DNA from: DYJE01 sp041660385
Lineage (GTDB): Bacteria > Desulfobacterota > Desulfobacteria > Desulfobacterales > Desulfolunaceae
DNA length: 64,000 bases
Direction: 5' to 3'
Assembly (NCBI GenBank): GCA_041660385.1
Contig: JBAZWJ010000024.1
Location: 1 to 64,000 of the forward strand
Below, piece after piece: positions 54,491 to 62,565 of the stretch (within the stretch, counting starts at the first letter, position 1; each line of letters begins with the position of its first letter). Under the pieces are notes generated by a model. The model worked only from the letters and a program-made list of their open reading frames with translations, was not told the DNA's origin and did not search any database. The position numbers were made by a program, and so were the translations under genes.

Positions 54491-54680
54491 AAACGACATG
54501 ACATGAATAAGGCCCGCTGGATAGCTCATGTCGCAATGTGAAATATCATATTCAACTTAGGTAAAATCTGGATTTTTTTCTATGCTGTCACGCTGTCGGA
54601 TAAAGAATTATCGAATGGTGTCAACGTTGATAAAATGTTGAGTATGTAATGACAAAATAGTGATAAATTCAGTTTTATAC

Positions 54681-54797
54681 AACCCATCCCTATTCTCCTC
54701 TTTATGGGAGAGGGTAAGGATAGGAAGGCAACCCCGTATATGTTCCCTACCTTCTTATCCCCCCTCTCCCCCTCCTTTATTATGGAAAGGGAAGGGT
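54681..54797. repeat. Imperfect palindromic repeat, REP-like
   Basis: Inside a 400-base gap without a gene, G/A-rich 54706-54728 pairs imperfectly with C/T-rich 54750-54770. Smaller inverted repeats flank this on both sides (CTCC...GGAG; CCCTCC...GGAAAGG). It resembles dispersed extragenic elements of the CCCTCTCCC type. It may act as an attenuator or processing site between the ferredoxin and alpha genes. Confidence 0.5.
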
Positions 54798-54893
54798 TAA
54801 AAATAACAAAGAGGGGGTGTTGTCGTGTCGTCGGCTATCGATGAAGCTGGGTCAATATTGTCAAAAACGTCAAGCATGAAAAGAGAGGAAAAC

Positions 54894-57869
54894 ATGACAG
54901 AAATCAAGATCTCCCGGAGAACTTTCCTGAAAGGGACCGGTGCTGCTGTAACCATTCTCTCGTTGAATTCGCTGGGCTTTCTTGGAGGAAACTCCGTCGC
55001 GAACGCCACACAAAAGCTGATCAATGAATGGAGGTATGCCGGATGGGAAAATTTACACAGAAAAGAATGGACCTGGGACAAAGTGACCTGGGGAACCCAT
55101 CTGGTTGACTGCTATCCCGGTAACTGTCTATGGAGGGTTTATTCCAAAGACGGCATTGTATTCAGGGAAGAGCAGGCCGCGAAATACCCGGTTATCGATC
55201 CATCAGGTCCTGATTTCAACCCTCGTGGTTGTCAGAAAGGTGCGTCATACAGCCTGAACATGTATAACCCTGATCGCTTGAAATACCCGATGAAGCGCGT
55301 GGGCCCAAGGGGAAGTGGAAAATGGAAAAGGATAAGCTGGGACCAGATCCTTACGGAAATTGCCGAAGGAATCGTGGACGGGCTTATTGCACAGGGGCCT
55401 GAATCCATCATTTTTGAAATGGGGCCTGGAAACGGCGCCTATGTTCAACTGATGGCCATACAGAGAATGATCGTGGGTTTGGGTGGAACAAGTCTTGATC
55501 TTGATTCCACAATCGGCGATTTCAACAGAGGGATTTACGAAACCTTTGGGAAATTCATGTTCATGGATTCGGTTGATGGATGGTTTTTCGGAAAGCTCCA
55601 TCTGATATGGCATATGAATCCCGTTTATACCCGCATTCCTGACTACCACTTCATATCCGAAGCGAGATATGCAGGGGCTGAGGTTATAACCATCGCTCCG
55701 GATTACAGCCCCTCCGCCATGCATGCCGATGAGTTTATCCCCGTTGAAATGGGAACTGACGCAGCGCTGGGTAATGCGGTTTGTCAGGTGCTTATCGAGA
55801 AAGGCTGGGTGAACTACAAGTTCGTTAAAGAACAGACGGATCTTCCGCTTCTTGTAAGACTTGATACAAAAAAGTTTCTGTCTGTAGACCAGGTTGAAAA
55901 AGGGGGAAGAAACGATCAGTTCTACCACTGGGATTCCGCGAACAAAAAATTAATGAAAGTGCCTCTTGAAACCCTGAAACTTCCCTGTGACCCTGCCCTT
56001 GAAGGTGTTTTCAAAGTTAAACTGCTGGGTGGAAAAGAAGTTTCGGTTCAACCTGTTTTCAATGAAATGAAAGCCATGTTGAACAGAGAATATACGCCGG
56101 AAAAAGCAACTCTTCAATGCAAAACCCATCCTGATACAATCCGCAGGCTTGCAGAAAAATGCCACAAAGCCAGAGGCCACATCCAGATGATGGTGGGATG
56201 GAACTCTGCGAAGTACTATCATGGTGATTTGATTGAGCGCACCATGTGCCTTATTCTTGCCCTCACAGGTAGTCTCGGAAACAAAGGAAGCGGAATAAGA
56301 GGCTGGAATGAATCGTTGTTTGAAGGAGCCCTGGCACAGACATTTAAAGGCGGAGTGGGTGTTCTTTCAACCTCGAAACAATTGCCTTTGATGAAAAAAG
56401 TCTTCAATCAGGCGAAACGTGAAGACAAGACTATTTCCGATGAAATGGCGTCAATCAAATTGATGCGCGTTCTTGATCGAAACCTTGTGAACATGACTGT
56501 GCCGGCGTTCTTGTATTACTACCATTCGGATTATAAAAAAGCCTGGGACAATAAAAACTGGCATTGTCCTACCATGAAACGCCAATTTAATGAATATTTT
56601 AATGAGGCGGTTTCCAAAGGCTGGTGGGACGGGTACGTTCGTCCTGCCAAAGATCAGACTCCCACTGTATACTGCTATATGGGTACGAACCCCGCACGAA
56701 AGAACAGGGGATGGAACAAAAATATTCTTAACTCACTCTGGAAAAAATATAAAACCATCTTCGGTTTTGAAACACGGTGGACAACCACTCTTCTCTACAG
56801 CGATTACATTCTTCCCTGTGCCGGTTTCTATGAAAAACTGGATACCCGTTTCCCCACGCCTCATGTGCCCTGGTTGACACTCACAGAGCAGGCCGTAAAA
56901 CCCATTGCTGAGACAAAAATTGAATATGAAATCGCGTTGCTTCTGGGGAAAAAGATAGAAGAAGTGGCGAAGAAAAAAGGCAGGACTCTTTTTATGCCCA
57001 GAATACCCATTCAGGATGAGTATCTGTGGGCTGCGGATCAAATGATCTGTCGAACAAAGAAAAAAGAAGTCGATCTCAGTCGATTTGGTGAATGGCAGGC
57101 CATGGGCGCCAAGAATTTCGAAGAGGTAATGGAAGACGCCCTGGCCACAAGCGTTCTATTGGGCAACCTCCCCCCGGGGACCGATCTGAAACACATGAAA
57201 AAAGAAGGCATCGTCAGGTTTACCAATGTGTCTTTCCTTGATGCGGTGTCCATGAACCTTTCAACGGATATCAAACCCGATGAGCCCATCGTTCCGCTTA
57301 CATGGCATACGGGCACCAAGAAAATTCCTTATCCCACATACAACAGAAGAATTCAGTTCTATATCGACCATGACTGGTTCCTCGAAGCCAAAGAACAACT
57401 GCCTGTTCACAAGGATAACCCCAAAATGGGCGGCAACTATCCGTTGAGAATGACCAGTGGGCATCAACGATGGAGCATTCATTCCATCTGGGTATCAAAT
57501 GTTCAGTTGTTAAGAACCCACCAGGGACGGCCATTCATGTTTATGAGCCCCGAAGACGCTGGGAAGCGTGGAATTAAAGACGGAGATCTCGCCCGTGTTT
57601 TCAACGATTTCGATTCGTTCAAGATTCATGTGAAAGTCACGTCGTCAGCCCGGCCAAACAAAGGAGCAGGATTGCCCGGCCAGGTGATCATCTACCATGC
57701 ATGGGAACCTTTCATGTTCAAGGAATGGAAGAGCTACGATGTCTCCATTCCAGGCATGATCAAGTGGCTCGATCTTGTCAACAACTACGGACATTTGAAG
57801 TACTGGCGGTGGAACTGGTGTGCCCAGCCCATTGACAGGGCCATCTCCGTACAGGTCGAAAAGGCATAA
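54894..57869 (+). CDS. Molybdopterin oxidoreductase alpha subunit, ethylbenzene-dehydrogenase-like
   Basis: About 991 residues from the ATG at 54894 (GAGAGG upstream). The Tat signal KISRRTFLKGTGAAV is at 4-18. The FS0 cluster site is THLVDCYPGNC (Hx3Cx4C) with a later Cys in NPRGCQKG, as in the type II DMSO-reductase family (EbdA, ClrA, SerA, DdhA, NarG). REEQAAKYP, GDFNRGIYETFG and the C-terminal MTSGHQRWSIHSIW and MSPEDAGKRGI fit molybdo-bis-MGD enzymes. Relatives hydroxylate hydrocarbons or steroids anaerobically, or reduce oxyanions. Order with gamma, beta and chaperone supports the EbdA branch; the substrate is unknown. Confidence 0.88.
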   Translation: MTEIKISRRTFLKGTGAAVTILSLNSLGFLGGNSVANATQKLINEWRYAGWENLHRKEWTWDKVTWGTHLVDCYPGNCLWRVYSKDGIVFREEQAAKYPVIDPSGPDFNPRGCQKGASYSLNMYNPDRLKYPMKRVGPRGSGKWKRISWDQILTEIAEGIVDGLIAQGPESIIFEMGPGNGAYVQLMAIQRMIVGLGGTSLDLDSTIGDFNRGIYETFGKFMFMDSVDGWFFGKLHLIWHMNPVYTRIPDYHFISEARYAGAEVITIAPDYSPSAMHADEFIPVEMGTDAALGNAVCQVLIEKGWVNYKFVKEQTDLPLLVRLDTKKFLSVDQVEKGGRNDQFYHWDSANKKLMKVPLETLKLPCDPALEGVFKVKLLGGKEVSVQPVFNEMKAMLNREYTPEKATLQCKTHPDTIRRLAEKCHKARGHIQMMVGWNSAKYYHGDLIERTMCLILALTGSLGNKGSGIRGWNESLFEGALAQTFKGGVGVLSTSKQLPLMKKVFNQAKREDKTISDEMASIKLMRVLDRNLVNMTVPAFLYYYHSDYKKAWDNKNWHCPTMKRQFNEYFNEAVSKGWWDGYVRPAKDQTPTVYCYMGTNPARKNRGWNKNILNSLWKKYKTIFGFETRWTTTLLYSDYILPCAGFYEKLDTRFPTPHVPWLTLTEQAVKPIAETKIEYEIALLLGKKIEEVAKKKGRTLFMPRIPIQDEYLWAADQMICRTKKKEVDLSRFGEWQAMGAKNFEEVMEDALATSVLLGNLPPGTDLKHMKKEGIVRFTNVSFLDAVSMNLSTDIKPDEPIVPLTWHTGTKKIPYPTYNRRIQFYIDHDWFLEAKEQLPVHKDNPKMGGNYPLRMTSGHQRWSIHSIWVSNVQLLRTHQGRPFMFMSPEDAGKRGIKDGDLARVFNDFDSFKIHVKVTSSARPNKGAGLPGQVIIYHAWEPFMFKEWKSYDVSIPGMIKWLDLVNNYGHLKYWRWNWCAQPIDRAISVQVEKA

Positions 57870-57913
57870 AGAGGTCAAAAACATGACAAAACCCTATCAC
57901 ATAGAGGTGTCAG

Positions 57914-58582
57914 ATGGAAAAAATCATATGTAAAAGCGTTTCAAACACAAAAGCGGAACTGCTGAACTGTAAAAGCCCGTTCTGGAAAAGTGCGGCGAAA
58001 AGCAAAATTCAAACAGCGGCAACACCTCTTGCCAATCAGCCGTCTCCTTATATCAAAGGTGTTTATGACGAAAACAAAATAGGTGCAGTTAAAGAACTGA
58101 CCGTTGCCGCAGTTCACAACAAGGATCACATCTTTTTTTACTTTGAATGGTCCAGCGATAAACCCAATCAGGAAATTGGTGACATCAATGTATTCCCCGA
58201 TGGTGTGGGTATACTCTTTCCTTTCAAGGCCATTGATCTGACCCAGGTCAAGGAAATGGGATCCAAGGATTTTCCGACCAACTCCTGGTACTGGAGGCCT
58301 GATTTTAAAAATAAACCCAAGAATCAGGTGGCCCATGGTCTTTCCACATCAATCTATACCAAGAAATCGTCGGTGGAGGCGAGTTCTGCATGGGAAGATA
58401 AAAAATGGCATGTGGTTATGGCTCGACCTTTGAGGCCTTCCGGAAAAGACGAAGAAGCTGTTGTCTTCGGTGCTGGACAAAAAACGGGCGTGGCTTTCGC
58501 CGTATGGGAAGGCGGCAATGGAGAACGTGGCGGTGTCAAAGCGTTCAGTAAGGAGTGGCGTGAGCTGGTCATCCAGGCGTAA
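57914..58582 (+). CDS. Heme-b gamma subunit, EbdC-like
   Basis: 222 residues resembling the ethylbenzene dehydrogenase gamma family. It is a mostly beta protein with VAAVHNKDHIFFYFEWSSDKPNQ near 65-85, PDGVGILFPF, a Trp-rich SWYWRPDFKN and WHVVMARPL near 160. VAFAVWEGGNGERGG lies near the end. Relatives bind one heme b through Met and Lys side chains. No Sec signal peptide is visible, so it probably crosses the membrane with the Tat-targeted alpha subunit. A 16-codon ORF (57883-57933) with a good ribosome-binding site overlaps its start and may couple translation. Confidence 0.85.
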   Translation: MEKIICKSVSNTKAELLNCKSPFWKSAAKSKIQTAATPLANQPSPYIKGVYDENKIGAVKELTVAAVHNKDHIFFYFEWSSDKPNQEIGDINVFPDGVGILFPFKAIDLTQVKEMGSKDFPTNSWYWRPDFKNKPKNQVAHGLSTSIYTKKSSVEASSAWEDKKWHVVMARPLRPSGKDEEAVVFGAGQKTGVAFAVWEGGNGERGGVKAFSKEWRELVIQA

Positions 58583-58692
58583 CGCTCACTTCATCCTGAA
58601 AAAAAACGGATGCTGTTTCACGCGAAGACTGTGCTTACGATGTTTGTCCGGAACATCCGGATAACGGTTATATCAAATAAAGGAGATGTATA

Positions 58693-59874
58693 ATGGCTGG
58701 CGAAGAAAAGAAGCTCTCCGATAGGGAGAAAGAACTGGCGAAAAGTTTTCAGGCCGCCAAGGATAACCTGAGAAAATGCAAAACCCAGGTCGGAATGATC
58801 ATGGACTTGAATAAATGCGTCGGCTGCCAACTCTGCTCCATGGCCTGCAAAACATTGTGGACCAACATGGAGGGCCGTGAATACATGTGGTGGAACAAGG
58901 TAAACACCATGCCTGGGAAAGGATCGCCCAAAGACTGGGAAAAAATGGGTGGCGGCTACAAAGTGAAGTTCGGCGGGAAAGTTATGGAACCGATTCGTGG
59001 GAAACACCCCACGCGCAAAGAATTCGGCGACATGTGGAAATACAATTTCAACGAAGTGGCGAACAACAAGGCAGGCACCATTCATCTCCAGGCTAAAAAC
59101 CCGGATGGAACCACACCGGACTGGGGTATGAACTGGGACGAGGATCAGGCAACCGGCAAATACCCCAACTCGTTTTATTTCTATCTGCCGAGGATCTGTA
59201 ACCACTGTGCGTATCCGGCATGCCTTGACGCCTGTCCGCGAAACGCCATTTACAAGCGGGAAGAAGACGGCGCTGTGGTGATCGACCAGGAACGCTGCAA
59301 AGGCTATCGTTTCTGCCTTGAAGCCTGTCCGTACAAAGTCATTTATTTCAACTTCGTCAAAGACGTGAGCATGAAATGCATTTTCTGTTACCCCAGACTT
59401 GAACAGGGGGTACCCAATGCCTGTGCCCGTCAATGCACAGGAAGAGTCCGTTGGGTTGGGCCGGTGGACGAACCCAAGAGCTTGATTTACAAGCTGGTGA
59501 AAGTGTGGAAAGTAGCTTTGCCTCTTCACGCCGAATACGGAACAAATCCCAATGTGTTCTATGTGCCACCCCTTGCTCCTTTCCGTCTTGATGAAAGTGG
59601 GAAGATTGATCCGAAAAAACCACGTATTCCAAGAGATTACCTTCGGTTTCTTTTTGGTCCTGAAGTGGATAAGGCCATAGCCACGCTGGACAAAGAGATG
59701 CATAAAGTACGGAACGGCGGCAAATCTGAGCTGATGGAAATTCTCGTCGCACGTGAATGGAAAAACATGTTCGGTCCGTACAAGAAAGATCCGGCCATTC
59801 TTCAGAGGCTTCCGGAACCAGCGGATAAAGGGAAGTTCACTCGTCCTGACCTGACACAGCTGATGAAAAAATAG
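58693..59874 (+). CDS. Four-cluster iron-sulfur beta subunit, EbdB/NarH-like
   Basis: 393 residues carrying the electron wire between alpha and gamma. Cys motifs in order are CVGCQLCSMAC near 42, CNHCAYPACLDACP near 175, CKGYRFCLEACP near 206 (second Cys replaced by Tyr, suggesting a 3Fe-4S or altered cluster) and CIFCYPRLEQGVPNAC with ARQC near 231-250. The spacing and the extended MWWNKVN insertion match the EbdB/NarH group. AAAGGAG precedes the ATG. No signal peptide, as expected for hitch-hiker export with alpha. Confidence 0.92.
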   Translation: MAGEEKKLSDREKELAKSFQAAKDNLRKCKTQVGMIMDLNKCVGCQLCSMACKTLWTNMEGREYMWWNKVNTMPGKGSPKDWEKMGGGYKVKFGGKVMEPIRGKHPTRKEFGDMWKYNFNEVANNKAGTIHLQAKNPDGTTPDWGMNWDEDQATGKYPNSFYFYLPRICNHCAYPACLDACPRNAIYKREEDGAVVIDQERCKGYRFCLEACPYKVIYFNFVKDVSMKCIFCYPRLEQGVPNACARQCTGRVRWVGPVDEPKSLIYKLVKVWKVALPLHAEYGTNPNVFYVPPLAPFRLDESGKIDPKKPRIPRDYLRFLFGPEVDKAIATLDKEMHKVRNGGKSELMEILVAREWKNMFGPYKKDPAILQRLPEPADKGKFTRPDLTQLMKK

Positions 59875-59892
59875 TGTTCATCCATTTAAAGT

Positions 59893-59976
59893 CCCGTTTC
59901 CATTATCTCTCCTGTGTATGGAGACGGGATTCGATGGATTTTCAATAAAGAAGCTCTCCGGGCGTTAAGCCCGGAG
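59893..59976. promoter_or_regulatory. Two hairpins between beta subunit and chaperone genes
   Basis: Arms 59893-59903 and 59918-59928 (11 bp, one wobble) and arms 59956-59963 and 59969-59976 (8 bp, perfect, CTCCGGGC type) lie in the 139-base gap. Neither has a T-run. They could stabilise the upstream mRNA or lower expression of the downstream genes. Confidence 0.5.
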
Positions 59977-60013
59977 GACTTCTGAAAAAAACAATAAAGG
60001 ATAAGGAAAAACG

Positions 60014-60772
60014 ATGAATAATGTTGAAATGAATGAAATTGCGATAGGCGATGAGGTACCGGAGGCGTTTTATTCCTGTAAACTTGAGACAAAAGAACAG
60101 GTCGAATGTGCGGCAAGAATCGATATGTATGCCCTGTTCGCCGATACTTTCAGATATCCCGATCCCTTGTTCCGGGACTTCATCAGAAACGGCGAATTTA
60201 AGAATGTTCTATTGACTCTTTGTAAAAATCTTCCTTTTGCCATGAAACTCACGGATGAGGAAATCGACAAACTGACCTATTCGGAAGATCTGAGCGATGA
60301 AGACATTGAGGTGGAGTTCATTCGTCTGTTTGAATCCGGTCCCGGTGATCCCCCGTGTCCTCTTATCGAAGGGTTTTACATGGGCGAAGAAGAGGGACGA
60401 AAGACCATATTCAAGGATCTTATCCTTTTCTACAACAATTTTGGTCTGAGCTACGCCGAAGGGTCATCCGAGGACAGGCCGGATCATATCACCTATGAAC
60501 TTGAATTTATTCATTATCTTGCATTCCTGAATCTTAAAGCTCTTCAAGAATCCAAGGAAACCCATAGCTATGTGTGGGCCCAGAAGGATTTTCTTGAACG
60601 GCATCCAGCCCGATGGACCGGCAGCATGTCCACACGGATGGACGACATCTCCAATGGACTCAAAGCAGATGTGAATAGGGAAGTTATCGAATTCTATAGA
60701 AATATCGTCAAGCTTCTCCACCGATTTGTAACGCTGGATTCTGGTTATTCCATAATTATTTCAGGGAATTGA
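60014..60772 (+). CDS. TorD/NarJ-family maturation chaperone
   Basis: 252-residue all-helical protein with the TorD/DmsD/NarJ pattern: RIDMYALFADTFRYPDPLFRDF near 33-55, EFIRLFESGPGDPPCPLIEGFY near 100-120 (the conserved E-x-x-R-L-F and P-x-P segment), then the helix with ITYELEFIHYLAFLNLKAL. Such chaperones (EbdD, DdhD, SerD) protect the alpha subunit and its Tat signal until the cofactor is inserted. Its position after alpha, gamma and beta supports that role. Confidence 0.88.
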   Translation: MNNVEMNEIAIGDEVPEAFYSCKLETKEQVECAARIDMYALFADTFRYPDPLFRDFIRNGEFKNVLLTLCKNLPFAMKLTDEEIDKLTYSEDLSDEDIEVEFIRLFESGPGDPPCPLIEGFYMGEEEGRKTIFKDLILFYNNFGLSYAEGSSEDRPDHITYELEFIHYLAFLNLKALQESKETHSYVWAQKDFLERHPARWTGSMSTRMDDISNGLKADVNREVIEFYRNIVKLLHRFVTLDSGYSIIISGN

Positions 60773-60779
60773 ACGACGC

Positions 60780-61535
60780 ATGAAAGCTGACTGGATCACA
60801 CAAAGCGCGATATACCGATCGATTTTCAGGCACGATCTTGAGGATAAGCCGAGGAACAAGGCTCTTGCCGTGACGTCCAACGTGTTTCTCCATGTCCATC
60901 CGGTTCAGATGAAAGAATCTGCCCTGAAAGTCCGTTTCACATTCTGCATGGGAGGTCTGGCACTTCTGATGTTTATCGTCGAGGTGATCACGGGCATCCT
61001 TCTGATGTTTTATTACAGACCGGTTCCCGAATACGCTTATACGGATATGAAGCTGATTGAGCATACGGTTCATTACGGCATGTTTTTAAGGAACATGCAC
61101 AGGTGGGCCGCCCATGCCATGGTGGTTCTCGTGATGTTTCATATGCTCCGGGTGTTCCTTACCGGTTCGTATAAACCGCCACGCCAGTTCAACTGGGTGG
61201 TGGGGGTGATGCTTCTCACGGTGACGCTTCTCTTGAGCTTTACAGGTTACCTTCTTCCCTGGGATCAGATTGCTTTCTGGGCCATCACGGTCGGTTCTAA
61301 AATGGCGGCGGCCACGCCTTTCCTAGGGAACGAAGGCCCTTTTCATGAGTTGTTCAGAATCAACGAGTTCAACGACATGCAGTACCTTCTTCTCGGTGAC
61401 AACAAGGTGTGGAACAACGCGCTTTTACGGTTTTATGTGCTTCACTGTGTACTGCTTCCCGTGGTCTGCACCTTGTTCATGGTGATCCACTTCTGGCGGA
61501 TCAGGAAGGATGGCGGGATATCGCGGCCGCTTTGA
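60780..61535 (+). CDS. Cytochrome b N-terminal part (b6-like)
   Basis: 251 residues with four membrane helices, corresponding to cytochrome b6. Heme ligands: helix B has NMHRWAAHAMVVLVMFH with two His 14 apart, and helix D has LHCVLLPVVCTLFMVIH with two His 15 apart, the b6-type spacing. GYLLPWDQ near 160 is the conserved quinol-site loop. It starts seven bases after the chaperone. With the Rieske protein (53630) and the subunit IV-like gene it forms a quinol:cytochrome c oxidoreductase. Confidence 0.92.
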   Translation: MKADWITQSAIYRSIFRHDLEDKPRNKALAVTSNVFLHVHPVQMKESALKVRFTFCMGGLALLMFIVEVITGILLMFYYRPVPEYAYTDMKLIEHTVHYGMFLRNMHRWAAHAMVVLVMFHMLRVFLTGSYKPPRQFNWVVGVMLLTVTLLLSFTGYLLPWDQIAFWAITVGSKMAAATPFLGNEGPFHELFRINEFNDMQYLLLGDNKVWNNALLRFYVLHCVLLPVVCTLFMVIHFWRIRKDGGISRPL

Positions 61536-61581
61536 GGGTGATCGTGTCATGATGTTGGAGGCGGAGCCTTCTTCGCCCCAT

Positions 61582-61733
61582 CGTTCCGGGGAGAATCCCC
61601 GGAACGAGGGCCAACGACAGCTTATAGGATGGGTGAAGCCCAAGCGTAACCCATCGGAAGGATGTGGGCGACGAATTTTATTAAGGATCTGGCCATTTGT
61701 CGGGTTTCGTGCCTCTACCCGACCTACGACAGA
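61582..61733. repeat. Cluster of palindromic elements between cytochrome b genes
   Basis: Three distinct inverted repeats lie in a 268-base gap: 61582-61591/61597-61606 (CGTTCCGGGG type, 10 bp), 61628-61634/61649-61655 (GATGGGT...ACCCATC) and 61699-61705/61717-61723 (GTCGGGT...ACCCGAC). The second and third closely resemble widespread proteobacterial REP sequences. The reading frame that crosses this gap from 61510 is not coding. Confidence 0.7.
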
Positions 61734-61803
61734 CCGTAGCTATGAATTCTTAAAGTCATCTAAAATGCAAAAATCGAATAACCAGCAAAAAGGAACGTTA
61801 TGT

Positions 61804-62565
61804 ATGGAAGCGCCATTGATACACTGTTCCAGTCATTTTATTCATGAAGACCTGAAACAAACACCTCAGGTTCCAAAAAAGGAAGACCCCCTTGTCTTCA
61901 CTTTTCCGGATCTGGTGTCCCGTGAGTTTCTGGCAGTCATCCTGTCATTTATTGTGCTTTCCATCTGGTCACTCACCATGGATGCGCCGCTCAAGGCCAT
62001 CGCAGATCCCAACTGGACGGAAAATCCGGCTAAGGCACCCTGGTATTTCGTGGGTCTTCAGGAAGTCCTGGTATACTTTGATCCCTGGATCGCCGGTGTG
62101 GGAATCCCTGTGCTGATCATTGTCGGACTGATGGCCATACCCTATCTTGACCCCAATCCCAAAGGGGTAGGGGAGTACAATTTCAGGGACAGGCCGTTTT
62201 CGATTTCCATGTTCATGGTGGGCTATGTTCTGTGGTTCGTTCTCATCATTTACGGTCAGTATTTCCGTGGTCCCAACTGGCAGTTCTACTGGCCCTGGGA
62301 AGACTGGGCCGTCCATAAGGAAGCGGACCAGCAGTTGGTGAGTCTATCTCTCAATACGGGCATTGCGGCCACAGCGGGCTATTTTATTGCAGGCATCGGT
62401 TTTCCGGCTCTGGTGGCCCGATCATTTTACAAGAAGCTTGGATTCGTAAGGCACGTGATCACCTGGACTCTGGTTCTTCTGATGTTTTCCGTGATCATTA
62501 AAATGGTCTTGAGGATTTTCTTTCACATTAAATACATACTTATAACACCTTGGTTTTCAATATGA
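61804..62565 (+). CDS. Cytochrome b C-terminal part (subunit IV-like)
   Basis: 253 residues with a leading cytosolic segment then VFTFPDLVSREFLAVILSF (helix E). APWYFVGLQEVLVYFDPW near 77-94 corresponds to the PEWY quinol-oxidation loop, here reading APWY. Two or three further helices follow, one more than a minimal subunit IV. The ATG at 61804 has AAGGA nine bases upstream; the longer frame from 61510 only crosses the palindrome cluster. The stop overlaps the start of the cytochrome c gene (ATGA). Confidence 0.9.
   Translation: MEAPLIHCSSHFIHEDLKQTPQVPKKEDPLVFTFPDLVSREFLAVILSFIVLSIWSLTMDAPLKAIADPNWTENPAKAPWYFVGLQEVLVYFDPWIAGVGIPVLIIVGLMAIPYLDPNPKGVGEYNFRDRPFSISMFMVGYVLWFVLIIYGQYFRGPNWQFYWPWEDWAVHKEADQQLVSLSLNTGIAATAGYFIAGIGFPALVARSFYKKLGFVRHVITWTLVLLMFSVIIKMVLRIFFHIKYILITPWFSI

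Noticed and set aside
54894..57869. Calling the alpha subunit a nitrate reductase or nitrite oxidoreductase
   Set aside because: It has a Tat signal and an EbdC-like heme-b partner, and lacks a NarI-type gene; however NxrA-like relatives cannot be fully excluded without a tree.
57883..57933. 16-residue ORF before the gamma subunit, with a good ribosome-binding site
   Set aside because: Too short to support as a gene; it may only load ribosomes for coupled translation, as noted under the gamma subunit.
58618..59703. 361-codon minus-strand ORF opposite the beta subunit
   Set aside because: Its translation is the antisense of a strongly conserved four-cluster protein, has no recognisable domain and no ribosome-binding site.
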